Part shown: piece by piece, positions 26,556 to 35,199 of the stretch
How positions within the stretch are numbered: position 1 is the first letter of the stretch
How the letters are laid out: every line of letters starts with the position of its first letter
Source: Streptomyces ficellus
GTDB taxonomy: Bacteria > Actinomycetota > Actinomycetes > Streptomycetales > Streptomycetaceae
Assembly: GCF_009739905.1 (NCBI RefSeq)
Contig: NZ_CP034279.1
Location: 1,984,001 to 2,048,000, forward strand
Direction: 5' to 3'
Length of the DNA: 64,000 nucleotides
Notes under the pieces: model-generated
What the model saw: the letters and a program-made list of their open reading frames with translations, nothing else
Database searches by the model: none
What the model was told of the DNA's origin: nothing
Program-made: the position numbers and the translations under genes

Positions 26556-27800
26556 ATGACACGCACCTCCTCCCGTACGCGCACCACCGTCCGCGCCTGC
26601 GGTGCCCTCCTGTCCGCCGCCCTCCTCGCCGCCGCGCTCCAGGCCACGGCCGCCCCGCCCGCGTCGGCCGCGAAGCCCGACGGGCGCGGCGGCCCCGAGT
26701 GCGTGAGGACCGAGGGCCCCCTCCGCGGCGACGCCGCCCGGGTCATGGACATCGTGCGCAAGGCCAAGGGCGAACTCCGGCTCAAAGCCGTGAACGTACG
26801 GGTCGTCGACGACGGGCGCGAGATCGTCACCGACGCGCTCGGCGAGTCCATGACGAACGTCCCGGCCACGCCGGACATGCACTTCCGGGCCGGCTCGGTG
26901 GTGTTCTCCTACCTCGGCACGGTCCTCCTCCAACTGGTCGAGGAGGGCAGGGTCGGTCTCGACGACACCGTGGACCGCTGGCTCCCGAGCCTGCCGCACG
27001 CAGACAAGATCACCCTGCGGATGCTGGGCAGCGCCACCAGCGGCCTGCACGACTACGTCACCGACCCGAAGTTCGGGGCCGTACTGGAGGCGCACCCCTT
27101 CCGCCAGTGGACACCGAAGGAGCTGGTCGGCTACTCCCTCAGCCACCCGCTCTGGTACAAGCCCGGCACCAACTGGAGCTACTCGCACGCCAACTTCGTC
27201 CTCCTCGTCGCCGCGCTGGAGAAGATCACCGGCACCCGGGTGGACGAACTGGTGCGGCAACGCGTCACCGGGCCGCTGGGGCTGCACGACACCCGCAACA
27301 GCTTCACCCCCGACATCCCGGGCCCGGTCCTGCACGCCTTCACGTCCGATCGCGGACTGTACGAGGAGTCCACCTTCTGGAACCCCTCCTGGACCACCGC
27401 GCCCGGCGCCGTCATCACCAGCCACATCTGCGACCTGGCGCGGTCGGCCGAGGGCATCGGCAGCGGCGAACTCCTGTCGCGCCACGCCTACCGCACCCTG
27501 CTCGACCCGGGCACGGTCGGCCTCGGCCGCGCGACGAAGACCTGCCCGGCCACCGTCTGTCTGAAGCAGACCAAGGACCACCACTTCGGGCTCGGGGTCC
27601 TCGTGGTGAACGGCTGGGTGGTCCAGAACCCGTCGTTCTCCGGCTACGCGGCGATCAAGGCGTACCTGCCGTCCCAGCGGCTCGCCATCGCCGTCACCGC
27701 CACGCAGACCGCGACGACGCCCGACGGCAACACGGCGGAAGTGGTCGCCGAGCACATCGCCGCCGCACTGGCGCCCGGCGTCCCCCTGACGGTCCAGTGA
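26556..27800 (+). CDS. Secreted serine beta-lactamase-fold protein with degenerate active site
   Basis: This 414-residue secreted protein has the class C beta-lactamase/D-Ala-D-Ala carboxypeptidase fold. A Sec-type signal ends near PPASAA. The frame aligns well with active relatives (FRAGSVVFSYLGTVLLQLVE, then LGLHDTRNS), but all three catalytic motifs are altered. SxxK is S114-V-V-F117, so the general-base lysine is Phe. The YSN motif is Y209-S-H211. The C-terminal HxG region reads NPSFSGY. It is therefore probably not a functional peptidase or esterase. It may bind cell-wall peptides or another protein. The reading frame is intact, so this is not simple gene decay. Confidence 0.8.
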   Translation: MTRTSSRTRTTVRACGALLSAALLAAALQATAAPPASAAKPDGRGGPECVRTEGPLRGDAARVMDIVRKAKGELRLKAVNVRVVDDGREIVTDALGESMTNVPATPDMHFRAGSVVFSYLGTVLLQLVEEGRVGLDDTVDRWLPSLPHADKITLRMLGSATSGLHDYVTDPKFGAVLEAHPFRQWTPKELVGYSLSHPLWYKPGTNWSYSHANFVLLVAALEKITGTRVDELVRQRVTGPLGLHDTRNSFTPDIPGPVLHAFTSDRGLYEESTFWNPSWTTAPGAVITSHICDLARSAEGIGSGELLSRHAYRTLLDPGTVGLGRATKTCPATVCLKQTKDHHFGLGVLVVNGWVVQNPSFSGYAAIKAYLPSQRLAIAVTATQTATTPDGNTAEVVAEHIAAALAPGVPLTVQ

Positions 27801-27829
27801 CGGCCGGCTGACGGCGGCCGGCCCTGTCG

Positions 27830-27855
27830 CCCGCCGCCCCGGCCGGGGCGGCGGG
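27830..27855. terminator. Bidirectional terminator
   Basis: A perfect 11-bp stem (CCCGCCGCCCC with GGGGCGGCGGG) closes on GGCC between two convergent genes. Confidence 0.75.
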
Positions 27856-27869
27856 CCCGGCCGTACCGG

Positions 27870-29318
27870 TCAGCCGGCGGGCGGGAACACGAAGAAGCCC
27901 TTCTCCGTGCTCATGTAGCCGTACCCAGACCGCGAGAACAGCGGGACGTACTCCTCCGGCAGGCTCTTGGCGAGCACCTTCTTCGTCCTGCCGTCGACGG
28001 CGAGGTACACCGTCTCGCTGAACTGGTCCTCCTTCGTGACGCCGTACAGCACCCCGCCCGGGGAGAACCGCAGCGGCTGCATCGCGTTCTCCTCCTCCTT
28101 CTGCTTCCAGACCTCCTTGCCGTCGGCGGGCTGCCACACGGCCGTGCCGTCCTTCGTCTCCGCGGCGGCCAGGGTGCGGTCCGGGGAGAGCACCGAACGG
28201 CCCTCCATGTCGACGGTGTCGTGCGGGCTGTCGGCGTAGGAGTACGTCGTGGAGCCGCCGAGCTGCTTGCCGCTCGCGAGGTCGTACGTCGCCGTCACCC
28301 ACGTGTCGGGCGACAAGGCACTGACGCCCCACGCGGTGAGGATCTTGCCGTCGCGGACCTCCATGACACGGAGGTTGCCCGTGGTCCGCTTGCCGTCCGT
28401 CAGCTCCACGCCCGCCGGCGGGGTGACGTCCGCGGTGCTCCACACCTTCTTGCCGGTGGCCAGCTCCGTCATGACGAGCTGCTCCGGCTTGTTCTCGTAG
28501 TTGGACGCGTTCTCCACGTGGAAGGCGTACTTCCCGGTGATCAGCGGGGCGTGGGCCTGGCTGCCGTCGATCTGGTTGCTGCGCGGGTCGTACGAGCACG
28601 ACGCCAGCTGGCCGGTGCAGGTGACCTTCCGGGCCGCTCCGCCGTCGATGGGCGTCAGCTTCAGGCTCTCGTCGCCGTCCTGCTCGATGACGTGGCCCTC
28701 GGCGACGTGGAACTTGTCGCCCTCGCGCTGCGCCTTGCCCAGCTCGGTGCCGTCGCTGCCGTAGACGGTGACCGTGGTGGTGGTCTTCTCCGCGCTCAGG
28801 CCGTCGGACTCCGTGGTCGCCCCGGCGAACACCGCCACCGCGCGGACCCCGTCGTGCCACGTGGTGGCGGCCACCCGGTCGGTCGTCACCTTGAGCGTCT
28901 TGCGCACCTCGCCCGTCTTCACGTCCCGGAACTCCAGGGTGACCGGTTCGGGGTCGTTGCTGAAGTGGAGGGTGCCGACCGAGCCGTCGATCGGGTCGTC
29001 CGTCCCGTACTTCTCACCCAGGGCGTACGCGCCCTCGGCGTCCTTGACGAAGAGGAACGTGTCGCCCAGGTCGATGGCGTTGGCGTTGGCGCCGGCCAGA
29101 CTCCACGCGGCCTTGGCGGCGAGGCCCGGCACCGCGGGCCCGCCGTAGGCCGGCCCCTGAGGCGCGGCGCCGCCGCCGGAACCGGCCGCACCTCCGGAAC
29201 CGGCCGAGCCGTTGTTCTTCGGTGCGCCGGCGGGCTCCTCGCCGTCGGACGAGCCGCAGCCCGCGACGAGCCCGAGCGACAGGACCAGACCGGCGGCCAT
29301 CACTGTGTACTTGTTCAT
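27870..29318 (-). CDS. Secreted lipoprotein with PQQ-like beta-propeller features
   Basis: This 482-residue lipoprotein starts MNKYTVMAAGLVLSLGLVAG and has the cysteine of lipobox LVAGC, so it should be anchored to the outer face of the membrane. A Gly/Ser/Pro-rich tether of about 50 residues follows. The rest is made of repeating strands such as LVMTELATGKKVWSTADV and AVWQPADGKEVWKQKEEE, the pattern of PQQ-like propeller blades. No enzymatic motif is visible. The ATG at 29318 has a GGGG-type ribosome site; an upstream extension would displace the signal peptide. The function is unknown, perhaps a surface sensor or assembly factor. Confidence 0.8.
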   Translation of the reverse strand: MNKYTVMAAGLVLSLGLVAGCGSSDGEEPAGAPKNNGSAGSGGAAGSGGGAAPQGPAYGGPAVPGLAAKAAWSLAGANANAIDLGDTFLFVKDAEGAYALGEKYGTDDPIDGSVGTLHFSNDPEPVTLEFRDVKTGEVRKTLKVTTDRVAATTWHDGVRAVAVFAGATTESDGLSAEKTTTTVTVYGSDGTELGKAQREGDKFHVAEGHVIEQDGDESLKLTPIDGGAARKVTCTGQLASCSYDPRSNQIDGSQAHAPLITGKYAFHVENASNYENKPEQLVMTELATGKKVWSTADVTPPAGVELTDGKRTTGNLRVMEVRDGKILTAWGVSALSPDTWVTATYDLASGKQLGGSTTYSYADSPHDTVDMEGRSVLSPDRTLAAAETKDGTAVWQPADGKEVWKQKEEENAMQPLRFSPGGVLYGVTKEDQFSETVYLAVDGRTKKVLAKSLPEEYVPLFSRSGYGYMSTEKGFFVFPPAG

Positions 29319-29444
29319 GTCCCCGTTGGTTTTCGCAGGTGATCTTGATGTGCTCACGGCAGCATAAGTGTGCGCCGGGACGGCCACCGACGAAGGCAGG
29401 GATCTTTACCGCCCCGACACACCGGGACACCGTCGCAGGGGCGT

Positions 29445-30893
29445 TCAGCCGATCGTGACGACCCGCGCCCACGGCGGCGGGCCCTCCGGGCGGTAGTCCG
29501 GGTCGTCCTCGTCGACCGGTCCGGCGGGGCGCGGGAACAGCCCGACGACCGTGCGGCAGGGCGGCTGCGCCGAGGGCCACGGCGTCTGCCCGTCCGTCAG
29601 CGCGACGATCACGTCCGGGCGGGGGCGCGAGCGGAGCGCCCGGGTGAAACCGGACCGCAGGTCCGTTCCCCCGCCCCCGATCAGCGCCATGCTCTCCGCA
29701 CGGCACAGCGGGACCGCCACCCGGGCCGCCGCGTCGCACGACACCACCGACACCAGATCGCGCCGCCCGCCCACCGCTCGCGAGATCGCCGCCACCTCCA
29801 GCAGCGCGCCGCCCAGTTCGGCGTCACTCACCGACCCCGAGGTGTCGATCACCACGCACACCCGGGGCGGTTTGCGGCGCAGGCTCGGCAGGACCACCCC
29901 GGGGAGCGTGGCCGCGCGGCGGGACGGGCGCCGGTACGTGTGGTCCTCGCCCACCCCCGGCGCGCCCGCCGCCGAGCGGACCGCCGCGCCCAGCAACCTC
30001 CGCCACGGCTGCGGCGGGTGGAACGCCTCGTCCGCCCACCTGCGCCACCCCTCCGGCGCCTCGCCCGGCCGGCCCCTGATCCCCTCCGCGACCCGGAAGC
30101 GGACCGCGTCCCGCTGCTGCCGGGTGAGCCCCCGCGCCCCGTCGGCCCCCAGCTCCCACGGCCGCCCCTGGCCGTCCGCGCCACCGCCGCAGTCCAGCCA
30201 CGCCAGGTCCGGGGAGAGCCCGGACATCGACGCCGTACGCAGGTACTCCTCCATCAGCAGCCCGGTGGGCAGCCGCAACAGCGACGGCAGCACGGCGCCG
30301 GTCGGCCGGGGCAGGCCGTCACCGTAGATGTCGTCGTTGATCTCGAAGTCTGCGGCGATGTTCCGCCGCAGCCGCTCGAACGGCCCGTACGCCTCGTGCT
30401 CCCGTGCGTACCGCTCGCCCCGGCCGTGGTGGTCCCGCAGCAGGTGTGACACCTCGTGCACCCAGACGCCCGCCAGCTCCTCCACCGGCATGCGCGCCAC
30501 GTAGGCGGGCGACACGTAACAGCGCCAGTGCGCGTCCACCGCCATCGTCGGCACCGACCGGTCCTCCACCACGTGCAGGGCGAACAGCGCGTCGGCGAGG
30601 TAAGGGCGGGCCTTGGCCGCGTGCAGCCGCGCGGCCATCAGCTTCTCCAGGTCCAGGGGGAGTACGGGGGTGTCGGCCGGGCCGCCGGACGGGCCACCGG
30701 GCGGGTCCGTGAGCCCCGGTCGACCCGGCTGGCCCGGCTGGCCCGGCGGGCCCGGCACGGTGGCCCGGACGGGGTGGGGTGGTGAGGGTGGTGCCATGGG
30801 GCGCGGCAGGGGGCGGGGTGCGGGGGGTGGTGCGGGGGTCGGTGCGGGGCGGTTCGCCGGGGGCGGGCCGGGGCGCGGGGCCGGGGGCGTCAT
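29445..30893 (-). CDS. VWA-like metallopeptidase-associated protein (DUF2201 type)
   Basis: This 482-residue protein has a Pro-rich N-terminal region (about 80 residues). A zincin-like domain carries WVHEVSHLLRDHH, an HExxH-like motif with Ser for one x (about residue 143). The C-terminal von Willebrand A-like domain has a complete metal site, CVVIDTSGSVSD (about 347) and GGGGTDLRSGF. This matches the DUF2201 family, which usually pairs with MoxR-type AAA+ ATPases. The ATG overlaps the stop of the AAA+ gene by 4 bases (ATGA), so the two are translated together. The likely role is a client-selecting or metal-linked partner of the ATPase, by family analogy only. Confidence 0.85.
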   Translation of the reverse strand: MTPPAPRPGPPPANRPAPTPAPPPAPRPLPRPMAPPSPPHPVRATVPGPPGQPGQPGRPGLTDPPGGPSGGPADTPVLPLDLEKLMAARLHAAKARPYLADALFALHVVEDRSVPTMAVDAHWRCYVSPAYVARMPVEELAGVWVHEVSHLLRDHHGRGERYAREHEAYGPFERLRRNIAADFEINDDIYGDGLPRPTGAVLPSLLRLPTGLLMEEYLRTASMSGLSPDLAWLDCGGGADGQGRPWELGADGARGLTRQQRDAVRFRVAEGIRGRPGEAPEGWRRWADEAFHPPQPWRRLLGAAVRSAAGAPGVGEDHTYRRPSRRAATLPGVVLPSLRRKPPRVCVVIDTSGSVSDAELGGALLEVAAISRAVGGRRDLVSVVSCDAAARVAVPLCRAESMALIGGGGTDLRSGFTRALRSRPRPDVIVALTDGQTPWPSAQPPCRTVVGLFPRPAGPVDEDDPDYRPEGPPPWARVVTIG

Positions 30894-32113
30894 CGGGGCG
30901 TGCCCTCGGCCGTGGCCCGGGCCAGCGACCGGTCGGCGCGGCGGGCGAGACCGACGACGGCGGCCAGGCGGTCCATGGCCGCCGGCACCTCCCAGTCGTC
31001 GCGCCGCAGCGCGGCCAGCGTCGTGGCGGGGGCGACCAGCAGGTCGGGGGCGCCGGTCTCCAGCGCCCGTACCAGGACCGCCCAGCCGGCCTCCCAGCGC
31101 TCCCGCTCCGGCCGGGCGCCGACCGCCGCGATCACCGCCTCCAGGGCCGCCTGGCGCAGGTCGCCCCGCTCCGGGAGCTCGGCGGAGGGCGGGTCGGCGA
31201 GCAGCGCCTCCGGGTCCGGCAGCTCCATCCGGTCGAGGTGGGCGAGGAGTTCGAGCCCCGGCCCGTCCCCCACGGCGCCCCGTACGAGCAGCGCCAGTAC
31301 GTCCCGGGAGACGGAGGCCGCCGTACCGAAGGCCAGCAGGGTCAGGGCGGCCTCCCAGCTCCGGGGCGACGGCCAGGCACCGCCGCGCCGCGTCTCGGTG
31401 CTCGGCAGCCGGTGGATCAGTGTCGGGCGGGCCTCCAGGAAGCCGCACACCGCGCGGCGGGCGTACGCCACGGCTTCCGGCAGACGGTCCGGGGCCAGCC
31501 GGGGCAGCTCCGCCCGGGGCCAGACGCCGCCCAGCCCGCGCACGACGACGTCCCGGTCGTGCACCCAGTACAGGTGCACGAACCGGTTGGCCAGCGGCGG
31601 GCTCAGCTCCCACCCGTCCGCCGCCGACGCGCGCGGATTCGCGGCGGCCACGATCCGTACGCCCGGCGGCAGTTGGAGCGCGCCCACCTTCCGCTCCAGG
31701 ACGACCCGCAGCAGCGCGGCCTGGACGGCGGGGGTGGCGGTGGACAGCTCGTCCAGGAAGAGCAGGCCCTTTCCGGCCCGTACGAGGTCGACGGCCCACT
31801 GCGGCGGTGCCATCGGCACGCCCTGCACCGCCGGGTCGTCGCCCACGATCGGGAGCCCGGAGAAGTCGGACGGCTCGTGGACGCTGGCGATCACGGTGGT
31901 CAGCGGCAGCCCGAGGGAGGTGGCGAGCTGGGTCAGGGCGGCGGTCTTGCCGATGCCCGGCTCGCCCCAGAGCAGTACGGGGAGGTCTGCGGCGACCGCG
32001 AGGGTGAGCGCCTCGAGCTGCTCGTCGGGGCGCGGCTCGGTGGTGGTCTCGCGGAGGCGGGTGAGGAGGTCGCCTGCGAGGGCGAGTTGGGTGGTCGTGT
32101 TCGTGGTCGTCAT
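30890..32113 (-). CDS. MoxR/dynein-related AAA+ ATPase
   Basis: This 407-residue AAA+ protein has Walker A GEPGIGKTA (about 48-56), Walker B GLLFLDEL (about 114-121), and a sensor-1 and arginine-finger region (AAANPRASAADGWELSPPLA, then NRFVHLYW). MoxR-type ATPases remodel or load metal into partner proteins, generally with a VWA partner, which here is encoded immediately downstream. The ATG at 32113 has AGGTGA six bases upstream. A longer reading upstream runs through the 109-bp repeat and was not used. The upstream gene at 32322 probably belongs to the same unit. Confidence 0.9.
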   Translation of the reverse strand: MTTTNTTTQLALAGDLLTRLRETTTEPRPDEQLEALTLAVAADLPVLLWGEPGIGKTAALTQLATSLGLPLTTVIASVHEPSDFSGLPIVGDDPAVQGVPMAPPQWAVDLVRAGKGLLFLDELSTATPAVQAALLRVVLERKVGALQLPPGVRIVAAANPRASAADGWELSPPLANRFVHLYWVHDRDVVVRGLGGVWPRAELPRLAPDRLPEAVAYARRAVCGFLEARPTLIHRLPSTETRRGGAWPSPRSWEAALTLLAFGTAASVSRDVLALLVRGAVGDGPGLELLAHLDRMELPDPEALLADPPSAELPERGDLRQAALEAVIAAVGARPERERWEAGWAVLVRALETGAPDLLVAPATTLAALRRDDWEVPAAMDRLAAVVGLARRADRSLARATAEGTPR

Positions 32114-32185
32114 GGGATCACCTGGGTGTGTGTGAGAAGGGAGCGAGGCTTGAGGTGGCGCGGAGCCCGGTGGGGGTGGGGCGTG

Positions 32186-32294
32186 GCCCCTCCGGGCTCG
32201 CCTCCTCGGCGCCGGCGGCCTCGGGTGACGAGTGAGGGAGCCGTGTCGACGCCGCCGACGCCTGCGGGGGCGACCCTGCACGGCCCCGCCCCGG
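32186..32294. repeat. 109-bp dispersed intergenic repeat, copy B
   Basis: This is the gap-free counterpart of 20962-21070, in the same orientation. It occupies most of the 208-base gap between the unknown gene and the AAA+ gene. Both copies lie upstream of minus-strand genes. Confidence 0.8.
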
Positions 32295-32321
32295 CCGTCC
32301 GGCGGCTGCGGACCGGAGGTC

Positions 32322-33647
32322 TCAGGAGGTCGCGCCGGTACGGGGTCGGGTTCGGCTGGTCCGCTTGCGACGGATGGGGAGCGGTGTACGGCGGTCGAGC
32401 CGTGGGCGGTGGCCGGTGGCGGCGGGGTGGTCGTCGGTCAGGCCGGAGCGGAAGAGCCCGTGGTCGACGCGGCGGGCGGCGGCCGACTCCAGCTCGTCGC
32501 GGAGCGGGCCGTCGCGCAGTACGGCACGGGGGCCGAGCAGCCCCTCGACGACGGCCAGCGCCCCGGTGACGTCGCCGTGGCGGAGCCGCTCGCGGACGGC
32601 GGGCAGTGCCTCCGGGTTGCGGTGGACCGCGTCGATCGCCCGCAGGCAGGGCAGGGGCGGCCCTCCGAGTGCCACCAGCAGTTCCTCGCGGCGGAGTTGG
32701 GCGGGGTCGTGGTCGACCGCCGTCAGTACGCCGTCGCAAAGTGCGATCCGGTGGATCTCACCGCGGCACTCCACCCGGTGCGGGTCGCGGAGGGTGGGTG
32801 CGATGACCGCCTCCGGGCGCACGGGCAGTGCGGTGGCGACGAGCGGGTGGAGTCGGTCGGTCGTGAGCAGTCCGTGCCGCAGCAGCTCCAGGTCCGGCAG
32901 GACGCGGGCCGCCGCCTCCGGGAGGACCGGGAGCGCCGCGACCTCGTGGGGCGGTGGCCTTTCGGCGAGCGGCCGGTAGGTGGGTGCGTGGCTGTCGTCG
33001 GGGGCGACGAGTTCGTACACCCCGGCCCTGCGGGGAGCGAGCCGTACGGTGAAGGCGCCGCGGCTTTCGGTTCGCAGCAGCGTTTCGGCCGCCGCGGCCC
33101 AACCCCGGTGGGCCCACGGGCCGTTGTGGTCGTGGTGGTGGCGTGCCAGCTCGCCGCTGCGTGTGGCGTCCCAGAGGTGCCGGTGCAGGTCGAGCCGGAA
33201 GCGGCGGTCGGGGTGCGGGTGGGGGTGGGGGGTGTGGCGGCCGGGCCCCGACCAGAGGGCCAGGGACATCCGCTGTCCGGCGTCGGCCCGGGCCGGTGGC
33301 GTGCGGACGACGAGGTCGGCGGCGCCGTAGCGGGCCAGGGTGACGGTGAGGCCGGGTCTGAGCCGCCCGTCGGGGGCGGTCCGGGGCATGTGCCAGCGCA
33401 GCAGGTCGGGCGCCAGGCGGCGCAGGTCCGCGCGGAGGCGGGTGAGCAGGTCGGTGCCGTGGCGGTGGCGCACGGCGCGCAGATCGAGGTCGATGTCGAC
33501 GCGGGCGGCGGCGGCAGCGCCCGCCCAGTCGCCGGCGGCCCTGCGGGCGGTCGCGGTCTCGATCATGGACGGTGGCACGGCGTACTCGCGGACGCGCTGC
33601 CACATCAGGAGGCGGGTCGGAATCCCGGTCGCGGGGTGGAGCGCCAT
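32322..33647 (-). CDS. Unknown protein, third member of the AAA+/VWA cassette
   Basis: This 441-residue protein has no family I can name. The N-terminal part (WQRVREYAVPPSMIETATAR) resembles an interaction domain. An Arg-rich, His-rich middle follows (HTPHPHPHPDRRFRLDLHRH), then regular beta-rich stretches and an alpha-helical C-terminal end with a basic tail (RTPLPIRRKRTSRTRPRTGA). No signal or membrane helix is seen. The ATG at 33647 has GGTGAG five bases upstream. It precedes the AAA+ and VWA genes on the same strand, which suggests it is a substrate, adaptor or regulator of that pair. Confidence 0.75.
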   Translation of the reverse strand: MALHPATGIPTRLLMWQRVREYAVPPSMIETATARRAAGDWAGAAAAARVDIDLDLRAVRHRHGTDLLTRLRADLRRLAPDLLRWHMPRTAPDGRLRPGLTVTLARYGAADLVVRTPPARADAGQRMSLALWSGPGRHTPHPHPHPDRRFRLDLHRHLWDATRSGELARHHHDHNGPWAHRGWAAAAETLLRTESRGAFTVRLAPRRAGVYELVAPDDSHAPTYRPLAERPPPHEVAALPVLPEAAARVLPDLELLRHGLLTTDRLHPLVATALPVRPEAVIAPTLRDPHRVECRGEIHRIALCDGVLTAVDHDPAQLRREELLVALGGPPLPCLRAIDAVHRNPEALPAVRERLRHGDVTGALAVVEGLLGPRAVLRDGPLRDELESAAARRVDHGLFRSGLTDDHPAATGHRPRLDRRTPLPIRRKRTSRTRPRTGATS

Positions 33648-33796
33648 CAGCACTCACCTTGCGCGAACGAGTCCCCCATTCCGTACGAGGAGGTGTTCAT
33701 CGCGGTGATCTTAGCCAGGCCGGTCGGGACGTGTCAGCACGATTTCCGCGAGCGATGTGGTTGAAAGTTGAACGGAATAGGTCTACGGTGGGTTTC

Positions 33797-33810
33797 GTTG
33801 AAGCTTAAAC
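33797..33810. promoter_or_regulatory. Candidate MarR-type operator upstream of yceI
   Basis: GTTGAAGCTTAAAC is palindromic at 12 of 14 positions, 26 bases before the yceI start. GTTGAA also occurs in the preceding 40 bases. The TTGAA/TTCAA-like arms resemble MarR sites. No MarR gene is nearby. Confidence 0.35.
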
Positions 33811-33836
33811 AACGCCACCGAAGGAGAATCGTCACC

Positions 33837-34442
33837 ATGGGTATCTTCAGCCGCACCGCCACCGCGACCGCCGCCACCAACACCGCCGTGGACCCGGCCC
33901 TGGCCGCCCTGACCGGGACGTACACCATCGACCCGGCACACAGCGGCATCGGCTTCACCGCCCGCCACGCCATGGTCACCAACGTCCGGGGCGCCTTCGC
34001 CGAGTACGAGGGCACCCTGAACCTCGACGGCACCGACCCGGCGGCCTCCAGCGCCTCCATCGACGTCAAGATCGCGTCCATCGACACCGGCAGCGCCGAC
34101 CGTGACGGCCACCTGCGCAGCGCCGACTTCTTCGACGCCGAGCAGTTCCCGCTGATGACCTTCCGTTCCACGAGCGCCGAGGCGCTGGGCGGCACGGACT
34201 ACCGCATCACCGGCGACCTCACGATCAAGGACGTCACCAAGCCGATCACCATCGACCTGGAGTTCAACGGCGCCGCCAAGGACCCCTTCGGCAACGAGCG
34301 CGTCGGCTTCGAGGGCAAGGCCGAGCTGCTGCGCTCCGAGTGGGGCCTGACCTGGAACGCCGCGCTGGAGACCGGTGGCGTCCTGGTCAGCGACAAGATC
34401 AAGCTGACGTTCGAGATCTCCGCGATCAAGAACGCGCGGTGA
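33837..34442 (+). CDS. YceI-family protein
   Basis: This 201-residue lipocalin-like YceI-fold protein belongs to a family thought to bind isoprenoid or other lipids. The core runs from GTYTIDPAHSGIGFTARHAM to the last strand KIKLTFEISAIKN, with SADFFDAEQFPLMTFRSTS as the family signature. No clear signal peptide is present, so it is probably cytoplasmic, as many actinobacterial versions are. AAGGAG is 10 bases before the ATG. The last 17 bases overlap the 3' end of the convergent methyltransferase gene. Confidence 0.92.
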   Translation: MGIFSRTATATAATNTAVDPALAALTGTYTIDPAHSGIGFTARHAMVTNVRGAFAEYEGTLNLDGTDPAASSASIDVKIASIDTGSADRDGHLRSADFFDAEQFPLMTFRSTSAEALGGTDYRITGDLTIKDVTKPITIDLEFNGAAKDPFGNERVGFEGKAELLRSEWGLTWNAALETGGVLVSDKIKLTFEISAIKNAR

Positions 34443-35199
34443 CCGGCTTCCGGGCCTCGATGAGCGTCCGGGACGAGTGAGCGACAAAGGGACCTTCGGC
34501 CTCGATGAGGCCGTGCAGGTCCCTCAGTCGTTGCCGGTACTCCGCCACCGTGAAGCCCGGCACCGTCCAGATCACCTTCCGCAGGAAGTAGACGACCGCG
34601 CCGACGTCGAAGAACTCCATGCGCAGGCGCTCCATGCGCACGTCGGCGATCTCCAGCCCCGCCGCCCGCGCCTGGGCCGTCTCCTCGTCCGGGTGCCGCT
34701 TGCGCCGCAGGTCGCCGGAGAGGGGGCCGAGGAAGAACTCGATCAGCTCGAAGACCGTCTCGGGCCCGACGTGCTGCGCGAAGTACGTCCCGCCCGGCCG
34801 GAGCACCCGGGCGATCTCCGTCCACCACACCGTCGCCGGATGCCGGCTCGTGACCAGGTCGAACGCCCCGTCCGCGAACGGCAGCGGCGGCTCGTCCGGG
34901 TCCGCGACCACCACCACTCCGCGCGGGTGGAGCAGGCCGGTGGCCTTGGCGACGTTCGGCGGCCAGGACTCGGTGGCCACCATGGTGGGCGGGTACGCCG
35001 CCGCGCCCGCCAGGACCTCGCCGCCGCCCGTCTGGATGTCCAGCCCGGCGGACGCGCCGGCCAGCCGCTCGCCCATCAGCCGCTGGTACCCCCACGAGGG
35101 GCGCTCCTCGGTCGCCCGGCCGTCCAGCCAGGAGAAGTCCCAGCCGGAGACGTCGGCGGCGTCCGCCTCGGCGACAAGATCCTCGAAAGTACGTGACAT
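34426..35199 (-). CDS. Class I SAM-dependent methyltransferase
   Basis: This 257-residue protein has a Rossmann methyltransferase pattern. Motif I is GLDIQTGGGEVL and the nucleotide-contacting acidic position is in VVVADPDE. PFADGAFDLVTSRH is the typical motif IV region and IARVLRPGGTYFAQHVG follows. The FFDVGAVVYFLRKVIW segment sits where the substrate pocket lies in UbiE-like relatives. The acceptor substrate is unknown. It overlaps yceI tail to tail by 17 bases. Confidence 0.88.
   Translation of the reverse strand: MSRTFEDLVAEADAADVSGWDFSWLDGRATEERPSWGYQRLMGERLAGASAGLDIQTGGGEVLAGAAAYPPTMVATESWPPNVAKATGLLHPRGVVVVADPDEPPLPFADGAFDLVTSRHPATVWWTEIARVLRPGGTYFAQHVGPETVFELIEFFLGPLSGDLRRKRHPDEETAQARAAGLEIADVRMERLRMEFFDVGAVVYFLRKVIWTVPGFTVAEYRQRLRDLHGLIEAEGPFVAHSSRTLIEARKPVTARS

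Noticed and set aside
29445..31799. Single 784-residue protein combining AAA+ antisense-like sequence and the VWA protein.
   Set aside because: The upstream half is out of frame with the AAA+ ATPase; ATG 30893 coupled to the AAA+ stop explains the data.
32114..32281. GTG-started upstream extension of the AAA+ gene through the 109-bp repeat, beginning MQGRPRR, with a similar extension before the PL8 gene.
   Set aside because: The extensions are Arg/Pro-rich, substitutions between the two copies change most residues, and good ribosome sites support the later starts at 32113 and 20841.
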